A program made the position numbers and the translations under genes. Below are positions 27,336 through 36,510 of a stretch of 64,000 nt of DNA, piece after piece. The notes beneath the pieces are model-generated. The model did no database searches. It saw only the letters and a list, made by a program, of their open reading frames with translations, and was not told the origin of the DNA. The stretch covers positions 186,001-250,000 of the forward strand of contig NZ_JACEIB010000003.1 in assembly GCF_013778325.1 (NCBI RefSeq). The letters run 5' to 3'. The first letter of the stretch is position 1. Each line of letters opens with the position of its first letter. The stretch is from Sphingomonas chungangi (lineage in GTDB: Bacteria; Pseudomonadota; Alphaproteobacteria; Sphingomonadales; Sphingomonadaceae).

Positions 27336-29012
27336 TCAACCGGAGGCGGCTTGATCGACTTCACGCAAGACAGTTGCCGGTGCCTTCGCGCGACCCGTCA
27401 CCCTCTCCAAAATTCCAGCATCGGCCGGCCAGGAATTGCCTCGCCAGCAGATATGCTGATCCGGCCTCACCAAAGCCAGGCGGGCACCGTACAGTCGCTG
27501 AAGGTCAATGTCGGAGATCGCCTCGATCTTGAGCGGGGTAGCCGTCCGAACCGCGTCCGCTCGCGCATTTTCGATACTCTCCACATCGCGTTTGGCGTCG
27601 AAAGCGAGCAGCGTGAAACCGTCGCCGAAGCGGTCGTAGAGCGACTCCGTTTCGCTCAACCAGCGATGTGGTGCCAGGCAGCCGGGCAGCGCGCTGGGAT
27701 GATAGTCACGGGATCGGGTCCACTGTTCGCCCGATCCGTCGTCGATGACGACCGGGGAGCCCCGGTAGCAATAGCCGAGCACGACGCCGAGCGCATAGAA
27801 TTCGGCGCGCTTATGCTGCTCGATCAACTGCGAAACCTCCGCGCGGATGGCATCGCCCTCAGGGGACTCCTCCTCGATGCCCGGCCGGAACAGGCGATCC
27901 GGCGTCAGCGTGTGATTGCTCTCCGCCTCGTCCATCACCAGTTCGTGCACGGGCCGTCGCTCGATCTCGTAGCTGTCGAGCAGGGTTTGACCGCCCCAGC
28001 CTTGGAGCATGGCAGCCAGTTTCCAGCCAAGGTCGACCCCGTCGGCGATACCCATGTTCATGCCGAAGCCACCGAACGGGGGATGCAGGTGACACGCGTC
28101 TCCGATCAGGAAGACGCGCCCTCGCGCGTAGCGATCCGCGAGGAGCCGGCTGGCGACCCATTCGTCGGAGCTGAGCATGCGATAGGGCAAATCGATGCCG
28201 GTCGCCTTGCGGATCAGCGCCAGCGCATCGTCGTCGGACAAGCGCTCGCCGGGTGGCAGGCCGGTCGGCATGAAGAACCACAGGTCGCCCTGATCCATGG
28301 GGCCGATCAGGCTCGGTGTCTCCGGATTGATTTGCCAATACATGATGCCCGGGCCATGAGGATGCGCCTCGGCGAGGCCCGGGGCCTCGAAGATGATGTT
28401 GTAGTTCCGCGAGAGACCATAGCGCCCTTGCATCTCTGCGCCGATCAGGTCCCGCACCCGGCTGCGCGCCCCGTCCGCACCGACCAGATAGCGCGTCGAG
28501 ATCCTCCGTTCGGCGCCGCTTGATACCTCCCGAAAGAGAGCCGAAACGCCGTCCTGATCCTGCTCGAAGTCGACTAGTTCCGTTCCGGCAAGTATTCGAA
28601 CGCTTTGGAGCGAGGCCGCATGATCGCGGAGCACGGCTTCGAGCTTGTATTGCGGGATCCATTGGCCGTGCTCGGAATAATGCTCGTGTCGTGCTGGGCT
28701 ACAGTTGAGCCCGCTCCTGAAATGGGCGAGTTTTTGACCGGCCAGCCGGGTGACGAAAATGATGTCGCTTGGATAGTCGATCCCGAACGGCGATGCTTCG
28801 GCAAGCTTGGAGGCGATCCCCCAGCGGCGCAGATGCTCGCGCGTGCGGACGTGTGTCGTCTTCGCGCGCGGCGCGTGACCGGCGCGCGCGTTGCGCTCCA
28901 CGACGAGGCAGGAAACGTTGCGGTGACCCAGTTCGATCGCGAGCGCCAGCCCGGACGGGCCAGCGCCGACGATCACGACCGCAGGTCGGTCCGGCGCAGT
29001 GTTCGGCGACAA
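27336..29012 (-). CDS. FAD-dependent aromatic hydroxylase (MhpA/PheA-like)
   Basis: A 558-residue two-domain flavoprotein hydroxylase. The three flavin fingerprints are VVIVGAGPSGLALAIELG at the start, VGADGARSRVRDLIG in the middle and FLIGDACHLHPPFGG with GMNMGIADGVDLGWKLA further on. A thioredoxin-like C-terminal domain ends in VRPDQHICWRG. These proteins hydroxylate phenols or phenylpropionates with NAD(P)H and O2. The frame has no suitable ATG near the conserved start. A TTG at 29012 with AGGAGA seven bases upstream is the best start; the frame extends open to 29120. It faces the LysR gene convergently and may supply a hydroxylated ring to the VOC/FAH set. Confidence 0.88.
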   Translation of the reverse strand: MSPNTAPDRPAVVIVGAGPSGLALAIELGHRNVSCLVVERNARAGHAPRAKTTHVRTREHLRRWGIASKLAEASPFGIDYPSDIIFVTRLAGQKLAHFRSGLNCSPARHEHYSEHGQWIPQYKLEAVLRDHAASLQSVRILAGTELVDFEQDQDGVSALFREVSSGAERRISTRYLVGADGARSRVRDLIGAEMQGRYGLSRNYNIIFEAPGLAEAHPHGPGIMYWQINPETPSLIGPMDQGDLWFFMPTGLPPGERLSDDDALALIRKATGIDLPYRMLSSDEWVASRLLADRYARGRVFLIGDACHLHPPFGGFGMNMGIADGVDLGWKLAAMLQGWGGQTLLDSYEIERRPVHELVMDEAESNHTLTPDRLFRPGIEEESPEGDAIRAEVSQLIEQHKRAEFYALGVVLGYCYRGSPVVIDDGSGEQWTRSRDYHPSALPGCLAPHRWLSETESLYDRFGDGFTLLAFDAKRDVESIENARADAVRTATPLKIEAISDIDLQRLYGARLALVRPDQHICWRGNSWPADAGILERVTGRAKAPATVLREVDQAASG

Positions 29013-29630
29013 GGCATGCTCTCCTGTTTTCAACCTCGGCGTTCTACTTGGCGTCGAACCCGGGCGGGCGATGGCGGAGCGAGACGTGCGATGCTGCGCC
29101 TGCATCGCGCCGTCGGGCATCGCTTCGGCCGATCGAGATGCTGCAGGGCGTCATCGCGAAAGATCTTGTCTGATCGTGTCGGCTACACCCGGCTCTATGG
29201 TCGAGCGAATGCTTACCGGATAGCGAAGTGGCCGTCATCGGCAGGCATGCTTTGCGCTCCACGCGGCTCGGCGGGGCGATCGGCGGGATCAGCCAGATAT
29301 GCTGACCCAGACTCTCCGCGCCCATGGAACGACGGGCTCAAGATCCGCACGGCGCACGCCGCCGTCGCTCCGCATTTCGACTACCGGCCGAACCATCTCG
29401 CGGCGGCGCTCGGCGCTGCCCTTTGTGGGGTCTAGGTCGGGGCGGCGGACAATATCGAGCATGTCGAATGCGCACGGGCGGTGTTCGACGCGCGGGATTG
29501 AGCGGCGACGGCCGCATGCGACCATCCTGAAATCGTTTTGCTGTCGCGAATGGCCGTCTTTGTGGCCTCAGGACGTCGCCCGTTTCCTTTCCCTCGCAAC
29601 GATCGACGATGTGACGTGGTCATCGGCGGC
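29013..29630. pseudogene. Long spacer with a possible decayed gene fragment
   Basis: About 618 bp lie between the hydroxylase start and the SGNH hydrolase stop. On the plus strand about 29330-29501 reads as a protein-like C-terminus (KIRTAHAAVAPHFDYRPNH, then a TAG, then VGAADNIEHVECARAVFDARD and a TGA). One nonsense codon interrupts it and no start or upstream domain is left. I cannot name the parent family. The rest of the spacer shows no gene. Confidence 0.3.
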
Positions 29631-30494
29631 TCAGCGCGATCGATCGAGGCTCGCGCGGATCGCGTCCGCGACGGCCTGGGCACCCTCGGCGTTGGGATGG
29701 AAGGGCACACCCGTTCTCGGGGCTGGACCATTGATCCATGGATCCGCGGAGCACACCCCGTGCTCAGCGCCGATGATGTTCATGTCGACGAACAAGGCGT
29801 CCGATAGGCGCGCGGCCTTTCGTGTGGCTGCGGCGAGGTGATCGGCCGCATCGCGGGCTTTCGCCGCGGCATCGTCGGAAATCCCCAGGGCCGGGCACGA
29901 ACCTGACGGTGGGAGGGCTGGCGGATAGCTGGCAAGGACGATCCTCGCCAAGGGCGCTCGGCGCCGAGCTTCCTTCACGATCCGGACGAGGTTGCCTGTG
30001 ACCTTGTCGAAGGCTCGGGGATCGACCGGCGGCGGCTTGCCGACCAGGGCGTGATCTATGGCGCTGACCTTCGCCGACGCATGGATGAGTCCGCCGATAT
30101 AGCCGATATCGTTACCGCCCGTCGTTATCGTGACCAGACGCGCCGCCGGACCGATCGCGTCGAGTTGCGGGCCGAGGAACATCTGCCCTCCGTCGAGGAT
30201 ATGGTCTGTCGTCGATCCGGAGCAGGTCATATCGACCAGCGACAGTGCAAGGTCCCGGGCGAGCAGATGTGGATAGCCGCCGGTTGTCCGCATGCACACC
30301 AGCGGACTTCCAGGCGCATGCGGGCCCAGTCCGATCCCGGCCGCGAACGAACTGCCCATCGCGACATATTGGCCGGACGTGTCGGGCTTCCGCTTTCCCT
30401 GCACGACGATGACGATCAGGACGGCGCCGATCAAAGCCGCGATCACGCAGATCGTGCCGAGCAGGATGGCTCTAGCCGTTCGACGCCATGCCAT
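29631..30494 (-). CDS. Membrane-anchored SGNH/GDSL-type hydrolase
   Basis: A 287-residue protein with an N-terminal transmembrane anchor or uncleaved signal at about 10-31 and an SGNH hydrolase domain. Block I reads YVAMGSSFAAG (GDS replaced by GSS, likely nucleophile Ser49), block III is TTGGNDIG, and block V is FHPNAEG with the catalytic His. C68 and C92 could pair in the periplasm. The start overlaps the MFS gene by 23 bp. As the last gene of the acyl-degradation operon it may release an acyl chain in the periplasm. Confidence 0.85.
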   Translation of the reverse strand: MAWRRTARAILLGTICVIAALIGAVLIVIVVQGKRKPDTSGQYVAMGSSFAAGIGLGPHAPGSPLVCMRTTGGYPHLLARDLALSLVDMTCSGSTTDHILDGGQMFLGPQLDAIGPAARLVTITTGGNDIGYIGGLIHASAKVSAIDHALVGKPPPVDPRAFDKVTGNLVRIVKEARRRAPLARIVLASYPPALPPSGSCPALGISDDAAAKARDAADHLAAATRKAARLSDALFVDMNIIGAEHGVCSADPWINGPAPRTGVPFHPNAEGAQAVADAIRASLDRSR

Positions 30495-31761
30495 CCGCGC
30501 GCTCGCGATGTCTTTTCAGCTGGATGAAGAAGGATGCGATCCCGCCGATGATGCCGACGACGGCGCCGGGCAGGAACAGGCTGGAATATCCGCCCATGCC
30601 AATGATTGCGGCGGCGATCGAGGGCGTCAGGATTTGCGGTGCCCCTCCGGCGACGCCCAGCAAGGCCATGTCCCGCCCGGCGGCATCGGGATCGGGCAGC
30701 ACGAGCGCCATAAGCTTGAGATCGATCGCGACGTAGATTCCGAAGGACACGCCAACCCCCGCCGAAAACACGATCATCGCCGTCCATGTCGGATACAGCG
30801 CGGGCACCATGATCGAAAGACCGATCCCGATCGACGACAGGCCAACGATCCATTGGATCTTCGCGATGCGGTCCGCGATGAACCCGGTGATCGGCGTGAC
30901 GACGATCCAGCCCACCGTGATGATGCTGAACACGACGCTGACCGCCTTGCCCGCATCACGCCCGGGAAGGCGCTGCAGGCCGATATAATCCTGCACCAGG
31001 AAGAAGAGATAACCGGTCACCGAATAGAAGGCGATGAAGAGGAGGAAGCGCGACACGAACGCCAGCGAGAAATCGCGATCGCCGAAACTGCTCAGCGCCC
31101 AGCCCTGCTTCGGCCGCGCCTGCACCTTTCTTTCGAGATAGGGGGACTCGGGCGTGAAGCCGATCAGGATGCCCGTACCAGCCAGAAGCACCGCCGCGAT
31201 CGCCATGTAACTGCCCAGGGCCGATGTGACGAAGCTGGTGATATTGACACCGATCAAGGTACCGACTGGCGCACCCAGCGCGATCGCCGCCGAGACTTTC
31301 CCGAGATCGCCCGGCGCCACACGATCCGTCAGCATCGCGGTCATCGCGGCCTGGTAGAAGTTGAGTGCGAGCCAGAGCGCCGGCATGAGGATCATCAGCG
31401 CCCCGGCGCTTCGGGCAGATCCCATCATTACCAGCAGGATCGCGGCGACGGTACAGCCGATCGCGATGCTCGGCGTGCGACGCCCCCAGCGGCTGTGGGT
31501 CCGGTCGGATATCATCCCGCCCAGAACCATGCCGAAGATCGCCAGGATCGCGGCGAGCGTCGTCGTCGTCGCCAGCAGGCTCACCTTGTGCACCGGATCG
31601 AACTGCTGAAGCGAGCGCGGCAGGGCGATACTGGCGACACCCTGATAGGCTGAGGTCAACCCCGTCGCCGATGCGAATATGGTCGCTACCAGCCGCCACC
31701 TGGAATGCCCGCTTGAGCGTGCGTTCGGACGGGCCAGCGGTTCCGGTACGATCATGTTCAT
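30472..31761 (-). CDS. MFS transporter
   Basis: A 429-residue inner-membrane transporter with about 12 hydrophobic segments and the MFS loop GGMISDRTHSRWGRRTPSI between TM2 and TM3. The glycoside-pentoside-hexuronide-like (GPH/MelB-type) look of DRTHSRWGRRTP suggests a polyol, sugar or glycoside substrate, which would suit an inositol-related pathway. The ATG at 31761 overlaps the TGA of the carboxylesterase (ATGA). Substrate inferred only. Confidence 0.85.
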   Translation of the reverse strand: MNMIVPEPLARPNARSSGHSRWRLVATIFASATGLTSAYQGVASIALPRSLQQFDPVHKVSLLATTTTLAAILAIFGMVLGGMISDRTHSRWGRRTPSIAIGCTVAAILLVMMGSARSAGALMILMPALWLALNFYQAAMTAMLTDRVAPGDLGKVSAAIALGAPVGTLIGVNITSFVTSALGSYMAIAAVLLAGTGILIGFTPESPYLERKVQARPKQGWALSSFGDRDFSLAFVSRFLLFIAFYSVTGYLFFLVQDYIGLQRLPGRDAGKAVSVVFSIITVGWIVVTPITGFIADRIAKIQWIVGLSSIGIGLSIMVPALYPTWTAMIVFSAGVGVSFGIYVAIDLKLMALVLPDPDAAGRDMALLGVAGGAPQILTPSIAAAIIGMGGYSSLFLPGAVVGIIGGIASFFIQLKRHRERADGMASNG

Positions 31762-33281
31762 GGAAGGAACATGGCTGCGGGCATGACCGGCTCGTGCGCG
31801 GCCGACATGGCGGCGCATGCGAAGACCATCCTGGTCTCGGTGTCGTAGGCAGGCCACGGCAGAATGCCGTCCCGCGCGAATCCGGTCCACATTGTTCTCA
31901 ACTGGTCTGAAAGCTCGACCGGCGGATTCGGGCCGAGCATGGCGTCAGGCCCGCTTGCCATCTCGACCGTGCCGAATACGAAGGGAAGATCGACACCGTG
32001 CGCCGCGCCGACCTTTCCGCCGAGCGCGGGTGAGCGCCACTCGAATTCGAAGACATGGGCCTGCCCGGCGTGCAGTTCGGCGGTTCGCCTTGCCATCCAG
32101 CGAAACATGAGGTCGTTGAGCGCCGGCATCAGCACCGCACCGGTCTTGGTGCCGGGCCGGCCCAGTCCGTAGGCGCGCAACGCCGCGCGGGCGCGCGGCA
32201 TGGCCTTGTGGACCAGCAGCACCGCCTGCCAGCGCCGGACCTTTTCGAAGAAATTGCCGAGCAGGAAGAAGGCATTCACCTCTTGCGCCGTCGAACCGAT
32301 CAGCAGGTCGATCTCGGCGCCGACACCGCGCCGCAACGCCTCCATAGTCTCGAGCGGAAGCACGTCGTCGCCATGGACCGGCATGAAGCGGGTCAGGCCG
32401 AACGACGGATCGCGGCCGCTCCGATCGCGCATGTCGAAGAGGAGGCTGGGTTTGAGCACCCAGCTCTGCGCCCCCAGCAGACGATCGCGTGGGACGCCGA
32501 GGAACCCTTCGCGGGTCGCCGGCACCTTCAGCCGCCGTGCGAGCCTGCGCACAAGTTTCTGCATCGTCGCGCGATCGCGTGTCACCACGCCGTGGCCGCT
32601 GTGGCAGATCGCCCGATGGAAAAGCCCCTTCGCCAGCGGCGAATGGAGGAGCACGGCGATGCAGCAGGCGCCACCCGAATGGCCGAACAGCGTGACGTTG
32701 CCGGGATCGCCGCCGAACAGCGCGATGTTGTCGCGCGTCCATTGGAGGGCCGCGACCATGTCGCGCAGGCCGAGGTTCGTTGGGACGCCCGGGAGGGGCA
32801 GGAAGCCCTCGATCCCGACGCGATAGTTGATCACGACGCAGACGACCCCGTCGCGCGCAAGCGGTACCCCGTCGAAGGCCGGCACGTCCTTGCTGCCGCC
32901 CACGAAGCCCCCGCCGTAGATATAGAGCATGACAGGGCGCTTCGCCTGTCGATCCGCAGCGGAGAAGACGTTGAGCGTCAGATAGTCCGGGCCGTCCGGT
33001 AGCTGTGGCACGCTGACGGCCGAGAGATCGATGTTTGGCGGCGAGGGAGGCAGGATTTGCGGCGGACAGGGGCCGGGCCTGGTGGCATCACGCACACCTT
33101 CCCAGGGCTCCACCGGCTGCGGTTCGCGAAAACGCCGTTCGTCGGTCAGCGGGGCAGCGTAGGGGATGCTGTAGAAGCAGCGGACGCCGTTTCGCTCGAC
33201 ACCTTCGACGACGCCGTCGGCGAGCGTCACGCGAACGACGTCGTCCGGTGTCGCCCTGTCGTTTGCCGGCCTGAAAGTCAT
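31758..33281 (-). CDS. Carboxylesterase, type B family
   Basis: A 507-residue type-B carboxylesterase/lipase. It shows the early GVRCFYSIPYAAPL segment, the oxyanion-hole YIYGGGFVGG, and the nucleophile elbow LFGHSGGACC, where the usual GESAGA is GHSGGA. A C-terminal GAAHGVDLPFVFG supplies the His. No signal peptide is seen. The ATG at 33281 overlaps the TGA of the acyl-CoA synthetase (ATGA); the extension to 33533 is the antisense-like part of that gene. It probably cleaves an ester whose acid then enters CoA activation in the same operon. Confidence 0.88.
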   Translation of the reverse strand: MTFRPANDRATPDDVVRVTLADGVVEGVERNGVRCFYSIPYAAPLTDERRFREPQPVEPWEGVRDATRPGPCPPQILPPSPPNIDLSAVSVPQLPDGPDYLTLNVFSAADRQAKRPVMLYIYGGGFVGGSKDVPAFDGVPLARDGVVCVVINYRVGIEGFLPLPGVPTNLGLRDMVAALQWTRDNIALFGGDPGNVTLFGHSGGACCIAVLLHSPLAKGLFHRAICHSGHGVVTRDRATMQKLVRRLARRLKVPATREGFLGVPRDRLLGAQSWVLKPSLLFDMRDRSGRDPSFGLTRFMPVHGDDVLPLETMEALRRGVGAEIDLLIGSTAQEVNAFFLLGNFFEKVRRWQAVLLVHKAMPRARAALRAYGLGRPGTKTGAVLMPALNDLMFRWMARRTAELHAGQAHVFEFEWRSPALGGKVGAAHGVDLPFVFGTVEMASGPDAMLGPNPPVELSDQLRTMWTGFARDGILPWPAYDTETRMVFACAAMSAAHEPVMPAAMFLP

Positions 33282-34780
33282 GAATTCATCCGTTTCGGTG
33301 CGATCGCGAACGGCCGCCCGATCGAAAGCCAGTGCAATCGCTCGTCGCGGAGAGCGCCACGACGCACCTTCCCGGCTTCGTCGCGCAGTGCATCGGCGAC
33401 CTGCTCGTAGCTTTCGGGGCATTTGTAGGCGGACAGTCGGACGCGGGAGAAGGCATCGAGCTCCTCCGGCGATACCGTGGTCGCGGGGCGCGGCTCGATC
33501 AGGGCATGGACGCGGTGACCGAGTTCGTCGCACGGCAGTCCGATCACCACCGCGCCGGTGACGGCCGGATGCTCGCTAAGCACCGCCTCGATCTCCGCAG
33601 GATAGATGTTGACCCCGCCGCGTACGATCATGTCGCTGCGCCGGTCGGCAAGGAACAGATAGCCGTCTTCGTCGATATGGCCCAGGTCACCGAGCGACAT
33701 GCGCCGCTCCGCATCGAGCTTCATCTCGGCGCCGATATAGTGGAAGCGATCGGCCGCGCCGGGCGGGAAGAATATCTCGCCGATCTCGCCGGGCGGGCAG
33801 GGGGCGCCCGCCGCGTTGCGGATGCTGATCGTATCGGGCGGGACACGTCCGACCGAGCCCGGCTTGCCGAGCCATTCCTCGCCGGTGATCATCGTGCCGG
33901 GCCCTTCGGTGCCGGCATAGCCTTCGAGGATCCGTTCCGGCCCCAGCCAGTCGATCCAGGCCTGCTTGAGCCAGATGGGGCAGGCGGCCGCCATATGCAC
34001 GATCTTGCGCAGTGACGAGAGGTCGTAGCGGTCGCGGACCTCGGCCGGCAGGCTCCAGATGCGGTGCATCATGGTCGGCACGAGGAAGGCCCATTCGACG
34101 CGATGTCGCTCGACCAGCGCCAGCCATTGCTCGGGATCGAACCGCTCCATTCCGACCACCTCGCTGCCTGCGAGCAACCCAAGCGTCGTGAACAGGAAAC
34201 CGGCATTGTGATGGAGCGGACCGGCATTCAGCATCACCCCACCGCTCGGCATTTCCACCAGCCGGATGAGCCCTTCGATCCGCGCGGTCAGCCGCGGAGG
34301 CCCGTGGTCGACGATGAGCTTGGGCCGACCGGTCGATCCGCCGCTGCCGATGGCCTTCCAGTTGTCGGCCGTCAGGCCGCGCGGCGGGGGAGGGACGGTG
34401 GGGGCCGATTGGTCGGCACCGATCACCGACACGCCGTCGATCGCGTCCCCGGTGGCCCGCACGAGGATGCGGGGTGCGGCGAGATCCACCATCTGCTGCA
34501 GCTCGTGCCCGGGCAGTCGCGTCGGCAGGACGCAGGGCGTGGCGCCCGCCTTCCACGCGGCGAACGACCAAATGTGATGGGCAACGCCGTTGGGCAGCGA
34601 GATCGCGACCAGTTCGTTCGGCGCCACACCCAGCGCGAGAAGTTGACCGGCGCGCGCATCGGAGCGGCGATCGAGCTCGCCCCAACTGATCGCGTCATCG
34701 GCATAGCGCAGGGCGATGGCACCCGCCCGTTCGCTGCTGCCCCGCGCCTTGAGGACGGTCCCGAAGCTCGGATCGTTCAT
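33278..34780 (-). CDS. Acyl-CoA synthetase (AMP-forming, fatty/aromatic acid ligase)
   Basis: A 500-residue ANL-superfamily ligase. The phosphate-binding loop is GSGGSTGRPK, the middle motif GYAGTEGPG, the C-terminal hinge GDLGHIDEDGYLFLADRRSDMI, and GVNIYPAEIE together with the catalytic-Lys region EAGKVRRG complete the fold. It activates a carboxylic acid with ATP and CoA. The ATG at 34780 follows the SDR stop by 10 bp and has GAGG upstream. It is the entry enzyme for the acyl-CoA dehydrogenase, MaoC, SDR and thiolase encoded upstream in the operon. The acid chain is unknown. Confidence 0.9.
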   Translation of the reverse strand: MNDPSFGTVLKARGSSERAGAIALRYADDAISWGELDRRSDARAGQLLALGVAPNELVAISLPNGVAHHIWSFAAWKAGATPCVLPTRLPGHELQQMVDLAAPRILVRATGDAIDGVSVIGADQSAPTVPPPPRGLTADNWKAIGSGGSTGRPKLIVDHGPPRLTARIEGLIRLVEMPSGGVMLNAGPLHHNAGFLFTTLGLLAGSEVVGMERFDPEQWLALVERHRVEWAFLVPTMMHRIWSLPAEVRDRYDLSSLRKIVHMAAACPIWLKQAWIDWLGPERILEGYAGTEGPGTMITGEEWLGKPGSVGRVPPDTISIRNAAGAPCPPGEIGEIFFPPGAADRFHYIGAEMKLDAERRMSLGDLGHIDEDGYLFLADRRSDMIVRGGVNIYPAEIEAVLSEHPAVTGAVVIGLPCDELGHRVHALIEPRPATTVSPEELDAFSRVRLSAYKCPESYEQVADALRDEAGKVRRGALRDERLHWLSIGRPFAIAPKRMNS

Positions 34781-34790
34781 GGCATGTGCC

Positions 34791-35618
34791 TCAGATGCTG
34801 ACGCCGCCACCGACGACCAGTATCTCGCCAGAGACATAGTCGCTCTCGGGCGAGCAGAAGAGATAGACACCGCCGGCCGCTTCTTCGGGCGTGCCGGCGC
34901 GGCCGAGCGGTACCAGCGTCTTGAGTGCGCCGAGCACCTGGCTCGGCACGCCGGCCTGAATCTGCCGGCCCTCGATCTCGATCTTCGTCTCCGGATCGTC
35001 GTTGGCCTTGGTCAGCCGCGTCTCGATGAAGCCGAATGCAACGCAGTTCACGCAGACCTTGAGGCGGCCCCATTCCTTGGACAGCGTCTTGGTCATGCCC
35101 ACCAGTGCCGCCTTGGCCGAGCTGTAGTTCACTTGTCCGGCATTGCCATGGGTGCCGGCCATCGACGAGATGTTGACCACCTTGCGGATCACCTCGCGTC
35201 CCTCGGCCGCCTCCTGCTTGGCCATCGTCCGCCACGGTTCGGCGGCGGCGCGCAGGATACGGAACGGTGCCGTCACGTGCACGTCGAGCATCGCCTGGAA
35301 CTGTTCGTCGCTCTGCTTTTGGATCACGCCATCGCGCGTGTAGCCGGCATTGTTGACGATGATGTCGAGGCCGCCGAAGCGATCGAGCGCCATCGCCACG
35401 AAGCGTTCGCCGAAATCGGCAGCGGTGACATTGCCCACGCAGGCGACGGCCTCACCGCCCGCTGCCTCGATCGCCGCCACCGTTTCGAGAGCAGGTGCCT
35501 CGTCGAGATCGTTGACGACGACTTTCGCTCCCTCCGACGCGAGCTTGAGCGCGACCGCGCGGCCGATGCCCCGCCCCGAACCCGAGATGATCGCAACCTT
35601 GCCGTTGAGCTTCCCCAT
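34791..35618 (-). CDS. SDR, probable 3-hydroxyacyl-CoA dehydrogenase
   Basis: A 275-residue SDR with the cofactor motif SGSGRGIGRAVA, NNAG, the active-site Ser in VVNISSMAG, YSSAKAALVGM (YxxxK) and a C-terminal GEILVVGGG. In context between acyl-CoA synthetase and MaoC hydratases it most likely oxidises a 3-hydroxyacyl-CoA, like the SDR domain of HSD17B4. The ATG at 35618 has GGAGAGG six bases upstream; the open frame to 35720 runs into the MaoC gene. Confidence 0.88.
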   Translation of the reverse strand: MGKLNGKVAIISGSGRGIGRAVALKLASEGAKVVVNDLDEAPALETVAAIEAAGGEAVACVGNVTAADFGERFVAMALDRFGGLDIIVNNAGYTRDGVIQKQSDEQFQAMLDVHVTAPFRILRAAAEPWRTMAKQEAAEGREVIRKVVNISSMAGTHGNAGQVNYSSAKAALVGMTKTLSKEWGRLKVCVNCVAFGFIETRLTKANDDPETKIEIEGRQIQAGVPSQVLGALKTLVPLGRAGTPEEAAGGVYLFCSPESDYVSGEILVVGGGVSI

Positions 35619-35635
35619 GATTGCCCTCTCCAATG

Positions 35636-36058
35636 TCAGGCCAGTGCCACGACGGCTTCGCCGTCGAGCGTCTGGACATCCTTGTCCGTCCAGCTGCCGA
35701 TTTTCACGCGCGCCCGCCACTCGCCCGCTTCTTCGAAGATCTCGACGACCTCGCCCCGGCAGGTGACGGCGGCATGTAAAGGTGTGATCGCCGTGAAGCG
35801 CGCCGACCAGCGCCGCAGCCTCTCCTGCGGCGCCCAGCGCGTCAGCATTTGCGCGAGATAGGCCATGGAGAGCATGCCGTGCGCGAACACGTCTTCCATG
35901 CCGGCCGCCCTGGCGAAGTCGCTGTCGATATGGAGCGGCACGTGATCATGGCTGGCGCCGGCGAACAGCGCCAGCGTCGTCCGCGAAATCGGTGGCAGAA
36001 CATGATCGGGCAGGCGATCCCCCACCGCGACCCGGGTCTCCGTCAACAGATCAGCCAT
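35636..36058 (-). CDS. MaoC-like hot-dog hydratase, small subunit type
   Basis: A 140-residue single hot-dog domain with the MaoC hydratase-2 motif: the catalytic Asp-His pair in ASHDHVPLHID and GMEDVFAHGMLSMAYL. It overlaps the preceding MaoC gene by 8 bp (ATGGCTGA). Two adjacent short MaoC genes followed by an SCP2-type thiolase recall heterodimeric MaoC hydratases of steroid side-chain degradation, so this may be the catalytic half of a heterodimer acting on bulky or branched enoyl-CoA. Confidence 0.87.
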   Translation of the reverse strand: MADLLTETRVAVGDRLPDHVLPPISRTTLALFAGASHDHVPLHIDSDFARAAGMEDVFAHGMLSMAYLAQMLTRWAPQERLRRWSARFTAITPLHAAVTCRGEVVEIFEEAGEWRARVKIGSWTDKDVQTLDGEAVVALA

Positions 36059-36509
36059 TGCGCACCACCGTGACCACGCGCATTTCCGCGCAGAGTTGAC
36101 CCGCCGCGTTCTCGAAGAGCGTCTCGTGCGTCACGAATTCGAGCGCGCCGCCCTTCTTGGCGACGATGTCGCGCGTCGTCTGGCGGAGCGTGAGCCGATC
36201 GCCGGCGTGCACGGTGCGGTGATAGGTGAAGCCCTGCTCGCCGTGCAGTACCCGGGACATCGGGATGCCCAGTCCTTCGTCCTCATCGAAGATGTCGCCA
36301 CGACGCGGCCGCGGGTTGATGCTGATCGAGAAGAAGTAGGTCGGCGGCACGGGAAGATCCGGATGGCCCGCCGTGCGCGCTGCCGCCTCGTCGAAATAGA
36401 TCGGGTCGGTCTCGCCCGTCGCCTTCGCGAAGAATTTGAGGAAGCCGCGTTCGATCTCAATCGTCCGAGGCTCGGAGTCCACGCCGAGGTGGCGGTCGCG
36501 ATCGATCAT
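36051..36509 (-). CDS. MaoC/FAS1-dehydratase-type hot-dog protein, partner subunit
   Basis: A 152-residue hot-dog protein of the N-terminal FAS1/MaoC dehydratase type. It shows IEIERGFLKFFAKATGETDPIYFDEAAARTAGHPDLPVPPTYFF and a C-terminal TYHRTVHAGDRLTL, but no clear D-H catalytic pair. It may be the non-catalytic partner of the next MaoC protein. The ATG at 36509 lies 1 bp after the thiolase stop; the longer frame to 36869 is a shadow of the thiolase gene. Confidence 0.85.
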   Translation of the reverse strand: MIDRDRHLGVDSEPRTIEIERGFLKFFAKATGETDPIYFDEAAARTAGHPDLPVPPTYFFSISINPRPRRGDIFDEDEGLGIPMSRVLHGEQGFTYHRTVHAGDRLTLRQTTRDIVAKKGGALEFVTHETLFENAAGQLCAEMRVVTVVRNG

Positions 36510-36510
36510 C

